Numbered from the stretch's first letter, positions 32,749 to 45,270 are shown. The stretch: DNA of 64,000 nucleotides from Phialophora verrucosa (GCA_002099365.1 MSED01000005.1:620001-684000); one strand, 5' to 3'. The notes: a model not told the origin generated them from the letters alone. A program made the numbers and translations.

Positions 32749-33847
32749 AACCAAGCCCCAAGAAACGGGAGAGAGACCTCGTTTTGCTCCCTGCTCAAGG
32801 ATGTGACGATGATGCAATGATACACATGAATTTCCTTTTGTTGATGATCACTGCTTTCAGCCTGGGAGGACCCCCTGGCTAAGCCGGGTCAGAATTATTC
32901 TCACATTCATCGAGTCCAAAAGTTGAACGGCGCTCTGTGCATAGATTCAGGAACTGGGATTGGCAGGAACACTCCTTATTAATACCCATCTGCTGGGCAG
33001 CGAATCTTTTCTGCGTTGAACACATTTTCGGACGAAACCTGGGAGGGACATATTGCATGCGTGGCGCTTTTGGCGTATGTGTCGTGTCATATGGTTATGA
33101 CTGGGTCGTCGATACCATATTGCGGACCATCAGCCCCGGATCAAGTCTTGATCTAGCAGCAAGAGCTGAGAAGGGAAGAGAGATGTGAAGATGGAAAGGT
33201 TGACTAGAGGAGAAGAAAGCTAGGAGAGAACCAAGAATGTGCATTGGCATGTGAGCAGGGTGGACGGTATGGATGGAGTTCCCTCAGAGAAATTGTGGCG
33301 AGGCTCTGGCGGAGGAATGACGGCGGCCGTGGTAGAGGGAGAGAGGAGACAGCAAAAGCAAGAGTCTGAGAGCTACGGACTCCAGGCGATGCTCTAATTT
33401 AATTGAATCGAATGAGGTCCCACCAAGTCGGAATGTCAAGATCTTCCGACCAAGTGAAGTTGACCGTGTCGGCGCGCGACCCTTGCCTGAGGCTGTTCCC
33501 TCCTCCTTATAAACTCCTCCTTATAAACTGCCCACATGGCCACTCATCCCTTACATATCCCTCACTCGTGCCAATTCATTCCATTCCATGCCATGTGTGG
33601 TCTCTGTATCGCGGAGATTGCAGAGTCGAGGACTTGCTACGGCATGTACCAACCTAGTATTAGGTTATCGTGGCTACTACTGTTCGCGAGAGATCTGAGC
33701 GCTGAAGAAGATGGGTGAGGGAGGTAGAGAGGGAGGAAGAAAGAGCGAGCCGAAGTAGAGTGGACAACAGCATTTCGCACAATGCGAGGAGCATGTTCGG
33801 ATCTGTGGACTCTTACAAGATACAAGATGTGTATTGGCCTTGCGTAC

Positions 33848-33939
33848 TGGGACTTGGACTGGGACTTGAACTGGAACTGGGCCTTGAACTGAGACCTGGA
33901 CTTGGACTTGAACTGGGATTTGGACTTGGACTTGGGCCT
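33848..33939. repeat. Hexamer/dodecamer minisatellite, GGACTT type
   Basis: Variants of GGACTT, GAACTG and GGGCTT are arrayed without a break for about 90 bases. All frames stay open across it, producing an artefactual LGLGLELELGLE-like product on the plus strand and a KSKSQFKSK-like one on the minus strand; neither is treated as a gene. Confidence 0.8.
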
Positions 33940-34343
33940 GATCATCCAGCTCGATGGACGGATGGTTGGATATCTGGCTCTCGACAAACCAGGCCCGTCA
34001 CCCTATATTTCATATTATACTCCGTGCCCGTACTCGGTGGAGACAACTTTCTTCTAGCCATTTCCTTGGCCCAAAGTCATACTCGGACTGGGACTGATGC
34101 TGCTTGAAGTACTCCGTCCTTGGTAGGGGCGATCAGTGTGGTGAGATACTATCAGGATCGTGGATGGGCAGTCGGGTGGCAGTGAATGAGCGATGAGTCT
34201 CATTGTTCTGGCTCTTAGGATGTAGAACGGTGGACGGCGGACGGCGGAATTACATTAGGTTATCACCTTACTCCGTCATGGAGATGTTGTACATGGACAA
34301 ACATACCGCCGTGCAGGACTGGCAGCTGATCAGGCTGTACAGT

Positions 34344-34521
34344 AGTGAAGCACATACTGAGCAGCGGCGATTCGATACAACTGCCGTGGGGTCAAGTGAA
34401 GTGTGAGATAGACAAGTGAAGAAGAGGACGGTAGTGAAGGACATACTGAGCAGCGGCGATTTCAGACAACTGCCGTGGGGTCAAGTGAAGTATGAGATAG
34501 ACAAGTGAAGATCAGGACGTC
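34344..34521. repeat. 89-base tandem duplication
   Basis: Unit 1 (34344-34432) and unit 2 (34433-34521) both run from AGTGAAG, through ACATACTGAGCAGCGGCGAT and CAACTGCCGTGGGGTCAAG, to AGATAGACAAGTGAAG. They differ at only a few positions, so the duplication is recent. AGTGAAG itself recurs inside the unit. Confidence 0.85.
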
Positions 34522-36927
34522 GCTTTTGCTGAAGCGCGATTATACGCAGCGCTGAGCGTGCATACATACCGGGTACAGACATACATGATACTGTGTTGGT
34601 GAAGTGGGATACGCGGGTGAGGATCTGGCCGCCGCTTCGACATAAAGTGCGAGGCGACATCGCTGGCGAGTGAAATGGAGACAAGGGTAAGCGACCGATC
34701 GTGCATCGGCCGAGAGGGCTAGGCTGTCTTGTCGCTGTTGGCCAGACGCTTTGTCAGAGATGCGGTGCGGTGCGGTGTTGACAGTGCGTCCTCGCCAGAG
34801 AAGGACGCGTGGATGAACCCTGCACCCTGCACAGGACAAGAGCAGCGAGGCGTGAGATTTGAGTTCCAACTCCTCAGTCGTGTCCGCAAAAGTGCCGGAT
34901 CGTGAACACATTCCGTTGACTCACACGGCTGTGTTTGTGTCCATCGGACAGCGTCGAAGGTTTGCGGAGCGTGGGATGCAACATCTCGCCAGTGGCCCGC
35001 CGCTGGCCTCCTCGATGCGGGCGGCGTCAGGAAGGATTCTCAAGCATATAGTAAGCGCATATCGTGTCCAAGGGGATCGTAACCCGATCCTGTCACGCCT
35101 GTGTCCTGAGTGAGTGGTCCTTTTGCGCGCACGCACACCTCCAAGTTCTGATTCTTAATCGTGCTCTAGGCCAAGGCCTTTCGCCGTGAGCGGGTGTCCG
35201 GGGATGTTGGAACGTACGTGCGTGTTGCTCGCTCGGCTGCCGTGCTTCCGTTTCCGCAGGGAGCCTGCTGTGCACCTGCACAAGGAGATAGGTCGATTCA
35301 AGGGATCTGGCTTCGGCTCTTGCATGGCAAGGGAAGATGCATTCTCGAACCGGGGCAACCCTAGTTAGACATTCGATTTTCCCAGTGCGCGGGAAGTGTC
35401 CGTGGCAGAGACAAAGCGAATCCGGATCTCGGAGAGGTCGCCAGCCTCTGGGAGTACACAGTGAAGTCCAATGCGTTGGGCACGAACGGGGCAATACAAC
35501 CCACACAGATGATGACAGCGAAGCAAGGAAACAATGCCCAACAAACACCGCTGCCCTCAGAGACGACACAACAGAGGATCTGCCCCGAGAACGCTACCAA
35601 AAAGGGTCACAACCCAGCAAGGAAAACCACGAACCAGCTGCGTTGGTCGTGGTTCTCGCGTAAAATATCGCCGGGTACGAGCGCGTCGTCCCGCGGAAGC
35701 GGACCATTCCAGGGTTCGAGTGGTGGCCTGGCCCTGCCATAGGACGGAAAGGCAGAAAGGTGAGGATGACTGCATGGCACCATGGCGTCGAAGGGGAAAT
35801 GAAACGTCCTGAGTGGAAAAGGACAGAGGCTGAAGCAGAGTCGTCAGAGAAGGGGGGCGAGTTCTAATCTTCAGAACAAGGAGGGAGGCAGTGGAGACGA
35901 CAATGTCTGACGCACGGCATCGCTGAGCCGGTACTTAGGCCATGACCCACGAGTGCACTGGCGCCCCGGACTTGCAGCCTGGGAGCCTGGTCCTCCCCCT
36001 GCTTCCCGCCGCGTCAGACCGTCGCTATTCTGCTTGCGGAAAGCACGGAGTAGCCTCAACAGGCACTCGTCCGTGCAAAGGGGCAACCGGTGGATGCCGC
36101 CCACCGCGAGCAAACACAGACATGGCGATCATGGGTCTCGTTCATGATTCAATATCCGAAGCTTGGCTGGTCATCTTGACTAGGACATCCTCATGACTCA
36201 GGACTTGTACTGGGTCCTGGTACACTGGTACTGTCACACGGCGTCGTGGCGTGTGCAGGGGTGATGGAAACGCCACAAGCGAAAGCGCCCAAGGTGACAA
36301 CTTGGAAATTGATCCCGCTTGGCCGTGCGGTCAGTGCCCGAAGCCAGTTGAACTAGACAGCGTCGCGCTGTGCCATTAATGCCAGCAGCCGAATGCACAG
36401 GGCCAATTCTCTCCTGTCAGCGTGCGAGCACAGCAAAGGAGGAGAGACTCATTGCTAAGTTTTGTACATGGTAGCCGAGAAGTTTTGTATCCCTTTTCCC
36501 TTGCTCCCTCGTCCCTCCCGACCAGCCTGACCTGCTCATTGGAAATACATCCGGCCACCTCCACTCGACGCCGTCTGCTGTGGTTGAGCAGGCGGCCGCT
36601 CACGCCAATATGTCGTTTCGGGGTATGCGGGGCGCGCACAGATAACTGATGGTGGTCGGGCTTCCCGCAGCACGGCGACCATGTGCGTGGCATTCCAGAA
36701 TGCAGGCAGCCCACGCGTCTCTGGCGCCACAGCACCATGCCATTGACCTCTTTCGTGCTTGCATTGGCTGGCAGCCCGGAGAGACAAATATAGTGTATGG
36801 TGTGGCGGGAAGAGGCCGCCCTGTTGTTGGACTCTTCATCTGTGTATGTCGTTTGACCGAGGCCTCGTGTTTGGTGCCGCCTGTAGTGATTCAATTCCCG
36901 TGCCCAGCTGGAGCTTTACGACGCCCA

Positions 36928-38220
36928 TTAGCCGGGGCCATATAAGCTTAATACGTGCTCCTCCTCTCTAGTTGGCCTGCGTCCATACACCACGTGGTAC
37001 CTTTGGTAGGAATGGACCGACTTCATGAGCGCCGATCTTCTGACGTCGGCCAGGTGAACCTCGATTTCGTCACGAGACCACCTCAGCCCGTCAGTACTGA
37101 ACAGTTTGTAGGTGAAGCCTTGCAACCCGGCGAGCCAGTTGGAGAGCCACCAGCCGCCAATGTTCTTCAACCGCCGGTCTCTCGGCCACGGGCCTAACGG
37201 AATCTTGGTAATGTGCTCGTGGATATCGACGTAGCCTGCTTCTTCCATCCAGGTCTTGATGTTTGGCGCGATCCGAACCGGCCGAGGCGGCTCCAGGCGT
37301 TCTGAGGCGGCATGGTGCAGGTTCTCCTCCCACACTTTCATGGGCCAATCTTCGGGGATGGTGTGATCATCCGACACCGGTTGAGGATGGAGTTCGTGAC
37401 ATTCTAACCATCCCGTACCTGGACGCAGATACTTTCGGGACGTTTCGATCAAGTCTTTGTATGAGGTGAGGGCGCCTGCCATGCAACGGACATGGCAATA
37501 ATCAACACTGCCTGGTTGTCGTACCCAATCTTCCTCCGCACAGTCCTGGATCTCAAAGTACACATTTGAGGGAACATCGTCAGGCTGAACAGCCGAGAGA
37601 TCCGTGCCGGTGATGGTGGCACCAGGGAGGAGATTTGAATCAGCGAGGGCGATCGGCCATATCCCCTAGCAGCCTCAAAGATGTATATCAGTAAATGCAT
37701 TGATAGTCAGGGAAGAAGCTACAGCAATGCCCAGAAACGGCTCTTCCACGGCATCCATTCCCTGTCTGGGGAGACAGCAAGAAGAGCACGGCCCGTCATG
37801 GGAAAGGCCATTTTGCCAGATCCTTTTCGGAGGCACCCTTGTTCTGAACCACGCGTGTCCGTGGAAAAATTCGAGATAACTTACCGTCCCTGTGCCAATG
37901 TCTAAAACAGATCGAACCTCGTCCGGGTCGAGAGGGGCGAAGAACAAGCGACCATGGAGTTGATTGAGAATCTCGTGCTGTTCATCCAGCCGGATCTGTT
38001 CGTGCTCGTCGTTGGGATACAAGTACGAGCCTTCCTTGTACCGGTGATATCTCCGTCCCCAATGCATGGGATAATCGGTAATACTGGCAGTCAACGACCG
38101 AGTATCGCTTTGCGCTCCCTCGAACGAGGAACGGGTCGAATCCGAGTCTGGGACCAGAGGGGAGTCCATGGTGCGAATGATGGTTGCTGTTGGCGCGGCT
38201 GGTCGTGTAGTTACTGACAT
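36928..38220 (-). CDS. LaeA-like SAM-dependent methyltransferase
   Basis: Exons 37885-38220 and 36928-37665 give 357 residues from the ATG at 38220. The N-terminus is S/T/P-rich (1-50). The LaeA-type entry motif YHRYKEGSYLYPNDEHEQIR follows, then LHGRLFFAPL and SAM motif I, VLDIGTGTGIW (about 105-115), which is split by the intron. GTDLSAVQP and the HELHPQP segment also fit the group. LaeA and its many paralogues are methyltransferases; LaeA itself is a nuclear regulator of secondary metabolism with VeA/VelB. Fungal genomes hold many paralogues, so no global regulatory role should be assumed. The 219-base intron is unusually long for this window and contains in-frame sequence after the donor, so intron retention would give a truncated protein ending near 37675. 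Confidence 0.88.
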
Positions 38221-40235
38221 GCCTCCTCGGTTGATGCTCTAGAAGTTGCCCATAGGCAGCTACGAGTAGGACAAGAAGTAACCACACCTAGTCGTGTCGC
38301 TCAGCCGTTCCCAGAAAGCCTTCTGGCAAGCGAACTAACATCGGGGAGGGGACGGGTTTGGGTGAACGGCGGGTCGAGTCGCATAAAAATAGGTTGAATG
38401 GGCGGGCGCCGTGGTGGTGAAAGAATTTGCGGTGGTAAGAAGGCCTCGTACTGTGGTGCCGAAAGTGGGTTGGAATGGAATGGGATCCGACCAGCCGGTA
38501 ACGGTGACCAATGGGCAGAAAGTCACTGGCGAGGGATACCATGCAGTGGATTGGGCGGCAAGATCTTCGAGGCAGGGGCCTGACGGTGTGTGATGAGACG
38601 GAGGGAACAGGTTGAAGGGCGGCTCGCCCAAACGCGATGGATGTAGCAACGTGGCGCGAGAGTCAAATTCGTGATCGACGAGAGGGCGGTGGGGGGGGCG
38701 AGGAAGAATTCAGGACTGTGCGTTCCGGAAGAAGCAGTTCCCTGAGTCAGGTCGACGGTGGCAATGGAGCAGCTCTGAATAATGGTAATTAGCAGGTGGT
38801 CCTTGCGCGCTGATGTGGATGCGTACGGGCAGGTTTTGAGGGGCGAGGACGACGCCTGCTCGTATCCGCCGCAATGGGAGCCGTGTCCCGGCACCAGGAA
38901 TGGGCTGGCGTGTCAAACTATCGCCGACGAAGCTGTTTCCGAGTGAATTGGCTTTGCTGGGGATGCATGGAACTGCGATATCAGATGATACCTCGCAGAC
39001 CACAGAACGGGCTTGCGACCAACGGTCTGCATAAGAACAGCGCGAGGAGGATGGTGCGGACGATGATTTGCAGGAACGATGCAGCCCCTTGCTTCATGGT
39101 TCGAAATCATGTTCGTTTGGCGGGGAAGGTGAAGGATGGAAGACGGCTAGATCAAAAGTCTGTGAACGCCATGGGGAAGAGGGGCGCCGCTTGCTCCCAG
39201 TTACTCTTACACCTGGTCAGCCCAGCTTCTGATAGGCAGCATCCCCCATTCCCAGTTGCCAGGGCCCCAGGACCAGGGACCCGGCTCGTGGAATTGTGCA
39301 AGCAGTGCCTGGGCAGATATCGAGCTATCAAAAGGGCCGCACCCGATTGACTGAAGCCAGTGCTGGGAGCTCACAATCTGGACCAGGCACCTGCATGGCC
39401 TCACGCCGAACTCCCTAGTTTTGCGTGCTCGTCAACCATCTATCTGAAGAGGAAGATGATTTGGAGTCGCAGCGAGCTACGAGCACAACCTGCCGAAGCG
39501 TCCTCTCGAGGTCCTCAGTACGAGTATGTACGCGAATGCCTCCACAACGTCTGGGTCCGGCGCAGATGCAATATCCTGTCGGAGGATAGCGTTCTTCCCG
39601 ACGATGCAGTTCACCTGGCCCAGTCAACGTCCGTTCCAAGTGCTCGGATCTGTTTCTAACTGCGACCCGAGTGCCTGGATCGTGTTGCAGCTGCGCACAG
39701 GTTACACACGACGTGTTCGCCCAATTGGCGCCACTGCTCTCTCTCCTCGGTGGGTGCGATATCTCGACGCTCTTCACCGCCTTAGCGTTCGCTAGGCGAC
39801 CGTGCAAGGCACGCTTCGGTGCTGGCTATCTCTGGTCTCTCCAATAATTCCATCATGGGTCCTTGCGCCCCTGCGCCTGAAGCAACCGGCGATTCCAGCT
39901 GCTGCCATCGGGCGGGCTCGTCTATCTGCGTCCACTCACCCACTCCCAACACCTGCGTCAAGCTTCTGAAGACAGACCTGCATCCCACGCTCCATCTGCG
40001 CCGCCCATGATCCATTCAACCGTCCACTTCGCCCGGTTCGCTTACGGGCTCATTTTCCCGATTCTGCCATCCCGCGTGATTCAGTCCTCCCGCCAACAGC
40101 CTAGTCAGGAATTCACCGTGTTGGCAAATCCGTTCTTCACACCTGAGCCAATGGTTTCATGCCCCCGGCCACGTCTGTCTCGGTCGCAACCACCATAGCT
40201 TGCCTCGGTCAGCGACGTGCTCGATGCCTGGTGTC
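38221..40235. other. Intergenic region
   Basis: 2 kb holding the promoter of the LaeA-like gene and the 3' flank of Arp4. I see only short frames on both strands and no known motif. Confidence 0.4.
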
Positions 40236-41758
40236 TCACTTGCAGCGCTTTTCAACAATGCCGGCTCCATGTTCCTCGTACTCCTTCTTCGAGATCCACA
40301 TCTGATGGAAAGTCCCAAGACTAGCCACAATGCTGCCACCGATCCAGCTGCCAAACTTTCGCTCAATGGGCTGAACGGCCGCTTGCACCCGAATCCGTGC
40401 ACTAGGGTAGTTCTTCCTCAGCTCAGCCTCGATCCGCTCAGGGAGGCCACGGATCTGAGAACCTGCTCCGGTCAAAACGACGTTGGCAAGCAGGAACGGT
40501 CGGATATCCACATCCACTTGGCCCAGCGCGCCCTTTATCAGTCCCATAACTGTGCCCTGTGCGTCTGGTGCCGGGTACAGTTGAGCATCCTCCGCCCCTG
40601 CGGGAGGTGGATAGTAGCATTGTGGGTCGAAGATCGACTCGACCACCCGGTATCTCTCGGACGAAAATGTCTGATTGTATCCATCCGGGAACTCGAACGG
40701 ATGCGCGTATTGTTGTTCCCGGGTCAAGAGTTCGCCCTGACCACGGAACGGCCCATTGTTGTTGTCGATCCTCCACGCCTGCAGCGCAATTTCCTTGAAT
40801 TCAAGCACGACCTTCTCTTCCTGATACCGCCGGAACGAAGCTCTGGGTGGCTTAAAGCCCTCCGGTAGTTGCTTCAACACCGCGTTAGCTGGCTGTCCAG
40901 CATCCACCGGTTGTTTCGACTGGACCAGATAATGTGGCGTGATAGTGATCGGTTCTGGCTCATTGGCAGCAAACATATTGCGAACCTGTTGTGATAGGAA
41001 GTTTCCGCCGATGTTCGACCGCGTAATGCCTTTCTTGAGTATCATCCCATCGTGCACTGGAGTCACTGACACCTGCGACGCGCCAAAATCCACGACGAGC
41101 GCACTGGGCTTGCCCGCAGCAAAGGCGCCCATGACTCCAGCCCTCCCCAGATAGAATGCAGGCGCCGCCCATGACTCCAATGCCATTTCCACGCACTTCT
41201 CGCGCGCCCTTGTCGGGTTCCATGACGGCTCAGTCATGAACAGAGGATGGTCTTCCAGGCAACGCTCCGTGTCTACCGCATCTGCCATGGCCTTCTGCAG
41301 ATCTGGCACCGACTTGGGGTCGTTGAGCCAATCCTGCAGCGCTCGGTTGGGTCGGACGCCCGTCAATTTGTGTGCGAACGAGTACTTCCACAGCGCTTCG
41401 GCGGCGTCCCAGTCTTCCACGATGCCGTCTCTCCCCACGGGATTCTTGATTTCCACATCTTCCCGCGTCACATCAATCACATGGTCACCAAAGAACCGAT
41501 CAGAGCCGGTCGAAGCGTAGAAGGTGGGAACAATCGACTTGGGGGCGTCTTCTCCTGCAAAGCCCGCCCGCACGCTGGAGTAGCCTGGATCTAGCACCAG
41601 CGCAGCGACTTCGTCTGTAAAGTGAAGCCAAGGTCAGCGAGCGTACAGACAGGCAACGATACGATTCAACCAGCTCGACAGCCAGAGTTTCTAGTTCGCA
41701 TACCTCCAGCGTATTCTGCCGCCTTGGGCTCATCGCGCGATGTCAATGCGGCCGCCAT
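40236..41758 (-). CDS. arp4: Actin-related protein 4 (Arp4)
   Basis: Exons 41704-41758 and 40236-41614 give 477 residues. The protein begins MAAALTSRDEPKAAEYAGDE, the first 18 codons coming from a short first exon. It continues with the actin-fold phosphate-loop strand LVLDPGYSSVRAGFAGEDAP, the second phosphate motif LVVDFGASQVSVTPVHDG, the GAGSQIRGLPERIEAEL segment and the C-terminal SWIGGSIVASLGTF, ending in EEHGAGIVEKRCK as in other Arp4 proteins. An insert of about 30 residues near position 340 (CYYPPPAGAEDAQ region) is usual for the Arp4 class. Arp4 is a nuclear subunit of NuA4, SWR1 and INO80 and contacts nucleosomes. The call is firm against actin, Arp2/3 and Arp1 by the N-terminus and inserts. 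Confidence 0.93.
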
Positions 41759-42683
41759 TACGCCAAGCACAGGTTTAACAATAATAGGAAATCGAAGAAA
41801 TGAGAGATCTTCTCATCAGTCTGCAAGAATCATCGGACCAGCGTTTGTGGACTCGGTTGACCTAGATATGCCATCCACATGCGACGCGGCGCGAAAATGC
41901 GTCCTTGCGAGATGCAAACAGGACAAACACGGCAACGGAAAAACTTGCACCCGTGTTGAGAGCCCCGCGCCGACGCTCTTGCTGCAAATTGGTTTATTAG
42001 AATAGTCCCTGGATATGTTGATCACATTCTTAAAGCAGATGTCTCGAGCATAATTACGTCTCAAAGCTCGAGCTGCATATATATTCCAGAAGTGAATCCA
42101 AACAATGTACAGTAACGGATAAGTTCTTTAACCCCCACGACACACAGAGAGAGTAAGGCACTTCAAACCATTCTCGCACCCAACCCCAAAAGGGCTTCCT
42201 ACGAGATACGTATTGTCTTCTGCCCCGGAGCTCAGTATCATCCATCACTTACCTTGATACAACACGGAGCATCACATGACGATCGCATGGGCAGAGAAGG
42301 ACACAGATAGCGACGAGTCTGGAGAGCTGGAGAGAAGACAGCCGTTCCGGTGCCAGTCATGCTCGGCCTGTTTTCTGTCGATAGATCGTACGCAAGTGGT
42401 CATCGGAGAGGGGCTTGATGCCGATTTTAACAAGTAGATAGGGGGTCACCGAGCCCAATGGCACGCAATGAGATCAATCATCTCTCACGTAGTCAGATAT
42501 CAGTTGGGATAAAACACGGTTGATCGGTGGGAAGGGACAACGCAGATATCGAAATAGACTCACACTCACTTGGCAAAGCAGAACTCACCTTCAGGCAAAC
42601 TTACTGTAGCAGAGCTCGCGATCACCGCTTTGAGAAACATCGAAAGACACACGAAGACACGTTCACTTACCTCTCACGCATCA
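41759..42683. other. Intergenic region
   Basis: About 925 bases between the Arp4 start and the stop of the next minus-strand gene. It should hold the Arp4 promoter. No gene supported. Confidence 0.4.
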
Positions 42684-43569
42684 CTATCCAGTCATCATCG
42701 AGTCCATTGGGACATTGACACCGCCATCTCGGACGGCCCAGTCTTCGAAGCCGCAACGCCATATGGTTTTGAACATCTGGTAGGCCCAGCGACGATGGTC
42801 CGCCCTCGAGTAAAGAAAGTGTGCAATCGGTCCTCCACCGGTGCGCGGCTGACGGATATAGAATTCTTGCTCCACTCGGTCGGTCTGGGGTTCATAATAG
42901 AAGCGGCAATCCTCGTAGCCCCGACATTGCGCATAATACTTCTGTGCCAAGTTGCTCTCGAAGAGCGCAGCCCAGGTGAGAAGATGTTGCTCGAAGCCAT
43001 TGATTGTCCACTCGCATTTCTCCTCCTCCGTCTCCTCCTGGCCGATAGACCATGTGAGAAATTCAGATATCGGGGATGGCATATGATGGATAGCCCATCC
43101 TACTAAATAGGTTTCACCTGCGAATACGTCAGCATGCACCAAAATCGACGATGGGACGGGGAACCATGTCCATAAATGGCACTATCAACGATCATGGGGA
43201 CTTACCATATTGGCTCTTGTTCCTCCACATGTGCGCATACTGAGAGCGCATAAAGGTGATGATGTTCTCTATCTCGATCCGAAACCCAGCACCGATGGCG
43301 CAACCCCGAAGAAAGGAATTCCAATGGGTTTTGTCAACGTACATCTGGTTTTCTTCAGCCTCGTTCCAGGGGTGGACAGGGTCGTCTGCTACAACGTCAC
43401 TTTGACTTGACACTTCCCTGGCGACGAGTGGGTGCTTTCTGTTGAAATTGATCCACTTGTCCCAAGCGGATTGTGTTTCAGAGCTATCACCCCTGTACGA
43501 TTGAAGCATTTGATGGTACCTTCGCCCTTGCGCATATAGATCTTCATTGGTGGTGTTGAATGAGAGCAT
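42684..43569 (-). CDS. Unknown protein, two exons, start uncertain
   Basis: Exons 43206-43569 and 42684-43117 give about 265 residues from the first in-frame ATG at 43569. A GTAAGT donor at 43205 and a TTCGCAG acceptor at 43118 join SQYG to ETYLVGWAIHH in frame, and both exons share an aromatic-rich composition (many W, Y, F, H). That is strong evidence for a real protein. The frame is open a little upstream (to about 43623) without another ATG, so a further 5' exon may exist. No membrane segment, signal or catalytic motif is evident, and I recognise no family. It lies in a run of minus-strand genes between Arp4 and Fyv7. Confidence 0.6.
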
Positions 43570-44059
43570 GTTGTGGTTGCCAGTGAATCCGATGTAGAGC
43601 AATGAAAAAGTGGTGGTTGACACAATGATCCGTGAACGGCTCTGTCAGAAGTATGTTTATTGATTCGCGGAAACCGGACATCTCTGATCAGGTCGACAGT
43701 ATGCGAGTGCTTATAAGACCAAAGTCGGCAGTATGTTCTTTGTGAACATCGATACAGCACCGATTTGTTCTGCTTTGTGCATCATAGACAATCTGCATTG
43801 TCCGCAAGCCGCGGGAGAGCGAATCACGAGCAAATTTTGGTCTCCAGAATATCCTTCACGACAAAGGTCATTGTGAGAATCAATCATCTTTAAGGGTCGA
43901 AGGAATCCTTGTTGATGCCACGCCACATTTTGTAGCCCGTGCATCGGCCATCAGCGATTCTCGGGATCAGTGATGCGCATCGATTCGCGGGTGACCAGGT
44001 CCTCGTGCCACTCGGTAGCTCCTCGGATAGCAAAAGGTGGTTCTCTCAGCACTTACACC
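43570..44059. other. Intergenic region
   Basis: About 490 bases between two minus-strand genes: the promoter of the unknown gene (and possibly its first exon) and the Fyv7 3' flank. Nothing else seen. Confidence 0.4.
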
Positions 44060-44724
44060 TCATATCCTCCCCTCTTCGGTCAATCTGCGTATACGGTCGA
44101 GTAAGACTGTCCCTTGTCGACCTAGCTTGGCCTTCCCGTCGATGCCGGGTCGTTTGGCCTTGGACATAGCTTTCCTCTCCTTCTCACGAGCCTCCCTGGC
44201 TTTGCGTTTTGCCTCGATTTCTGCCTTCCGTTGAGCTGCGGCTTCCATTTCCTTTTTATAGCGCGACTGTTTCGACCGCTGCTGTCCTGACCGACCATCT
44301 ACGTTTCTGTGCTGCTTGGGTTCATTCTCATGTGGAAACGAGTGTTCGTCGTGTGTATGGTCTTTCTCCAGCATTGCTTGGCGTTCAGGGTGAAGTTCAA
44401 GGCTTGACGGAGCCGCATCTAGACCGAGGTTCGCAGGTTCGCCGGAGGCAACTCTGTGTGTAGTTGCCTGTGTAGTTTCTTCCTGGGCTTTCACTTTTGC
44501 ATAGGCTTTCTTCACCTTTGCTTTCTGAATGAGATCGTTCTTAATCTTCTGGGCTGGTACGAGTCAGTAAGGGAAATCCTCGAAGCAGACCTTGAGCTCT
44601 CACTTTTGCGCCTGTAGGTGCCATCAGGAAGATTGGCAGGCCCGACCGAAAATCCCTTGCGCTTCTTCTTGTCTGGTTCCCCAGCCCCCGCGTCTGCGTC
44701 ATTGCGAGTTCGTTTGACACTCAT
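44060..44724 (-). CDS. fyv7: rRNA-processing protein Fyv7
   Basis: Exons 44604-44724 and 44060-44553 give 204 residues. The N-terminus carries the Fyv7 signature in order: a KKKRKGFSVGP stretch, then LPDGTYRRK, and across the intron KIKNDLIQKAKVKKAYAKVK. The C-terminal half is a highly charged helix (MEAAAQRKAEIEAKRKAREA type) and ends with GKAKLGRQGTVLL. Fyv7 is a small nucleolar protein needed for 18S rRNA processing in yeast. The 50-base intron has GTGAGA and CCAG ends and both sides fit the family motif, so the join is secure. A start 42 bases upstream (ATG at 44766) would add 14 residues, but MSVKRTRND is the more likely beginning. Confidence 0.87.
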
Positions 44725-45270
44725 GTTGTCAGGTGTCCAAGGTGGCGGGTGTTCAAAAGAGCGCAAATGACTCTCAGTTGAGCGAACGCTTCAGTACGAA
44801 TCGATGAGATGGGATGAGAAGTGCCGCAGACATCAGCGCCTCCAATTGTGGCGGCAGAAGCGCAGGCCTACGAGTACGCTAGCTCCTTTGGTGTCAACAC
44901 ATTTTGGGAGGCCAGTGCCGCCGCTTTCTTCACTTGGGGCTCTCCAAACCCTCCGCAGCCAGTACGAGGTAGTACATGACCAGAATTGTGTACGAGGTAC
45001 GAGGTACTCGCACTCCGTAATTGTTAGACTACAGCATTTTCCCATACCTGTACAGACCACTAACGAGCCAAGTCCGATCTGCAGGCTCATATCTACCCTC
45101 TATTACGTGTTATGTGCGTAACCTGGAACTGTCCTGAACGCCCATCATCTTCGGGAGCCTTGATGTATCCCAGTACATAGTGCCCGTGACCTGTCTTCTT
45201 GCGGTGCTAGCCAACGGTGTAGCAACATCCCTAATGATCGTACTGCTCGACGAGCTGCACCTTTCATCCA
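44725..45270. other. Intergenic region
   Basis: About 545 bases with the Fyv7 promoter and the 3' flank of the STAND gene. A cluster of TACGAGGTACGAGGTACTCG-type words lies at about 44987-45015, next to an ACTCCGTA word. No gene. Confidence 0.45.

Larger units (their letters stand above)
32749..36927. other. Gene-poor convergent region with tandem repeats
   Basis: 4.2 kb between the 3' ends of Rax2 (+) and the LaeA-like gene (-). It holds a GGACTT minisatellite (33848-33939), an 89-base tandem duplication (34344-34521), a doubled CTCCTTATAAA word near 33511-33532 and several TACTCCGT/GTACTCGG words near 34018-34112. All frames are short and of unlike composition. No transposon ends are visible. 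Confidence 0.5.

Noticed and set aside
33637..34107. Open frames on both strands across the GGACTT repeat
   Set aside because: They exist only because the repeat lacks stop codons; the products are low-complexity dipeptide runs.
34203..35812. Several 60-160-codon frames in the gene-poor block
   Set aside because: They overlap on both strands, cross the tandem duplication and show no conserved motif or splice pattern.
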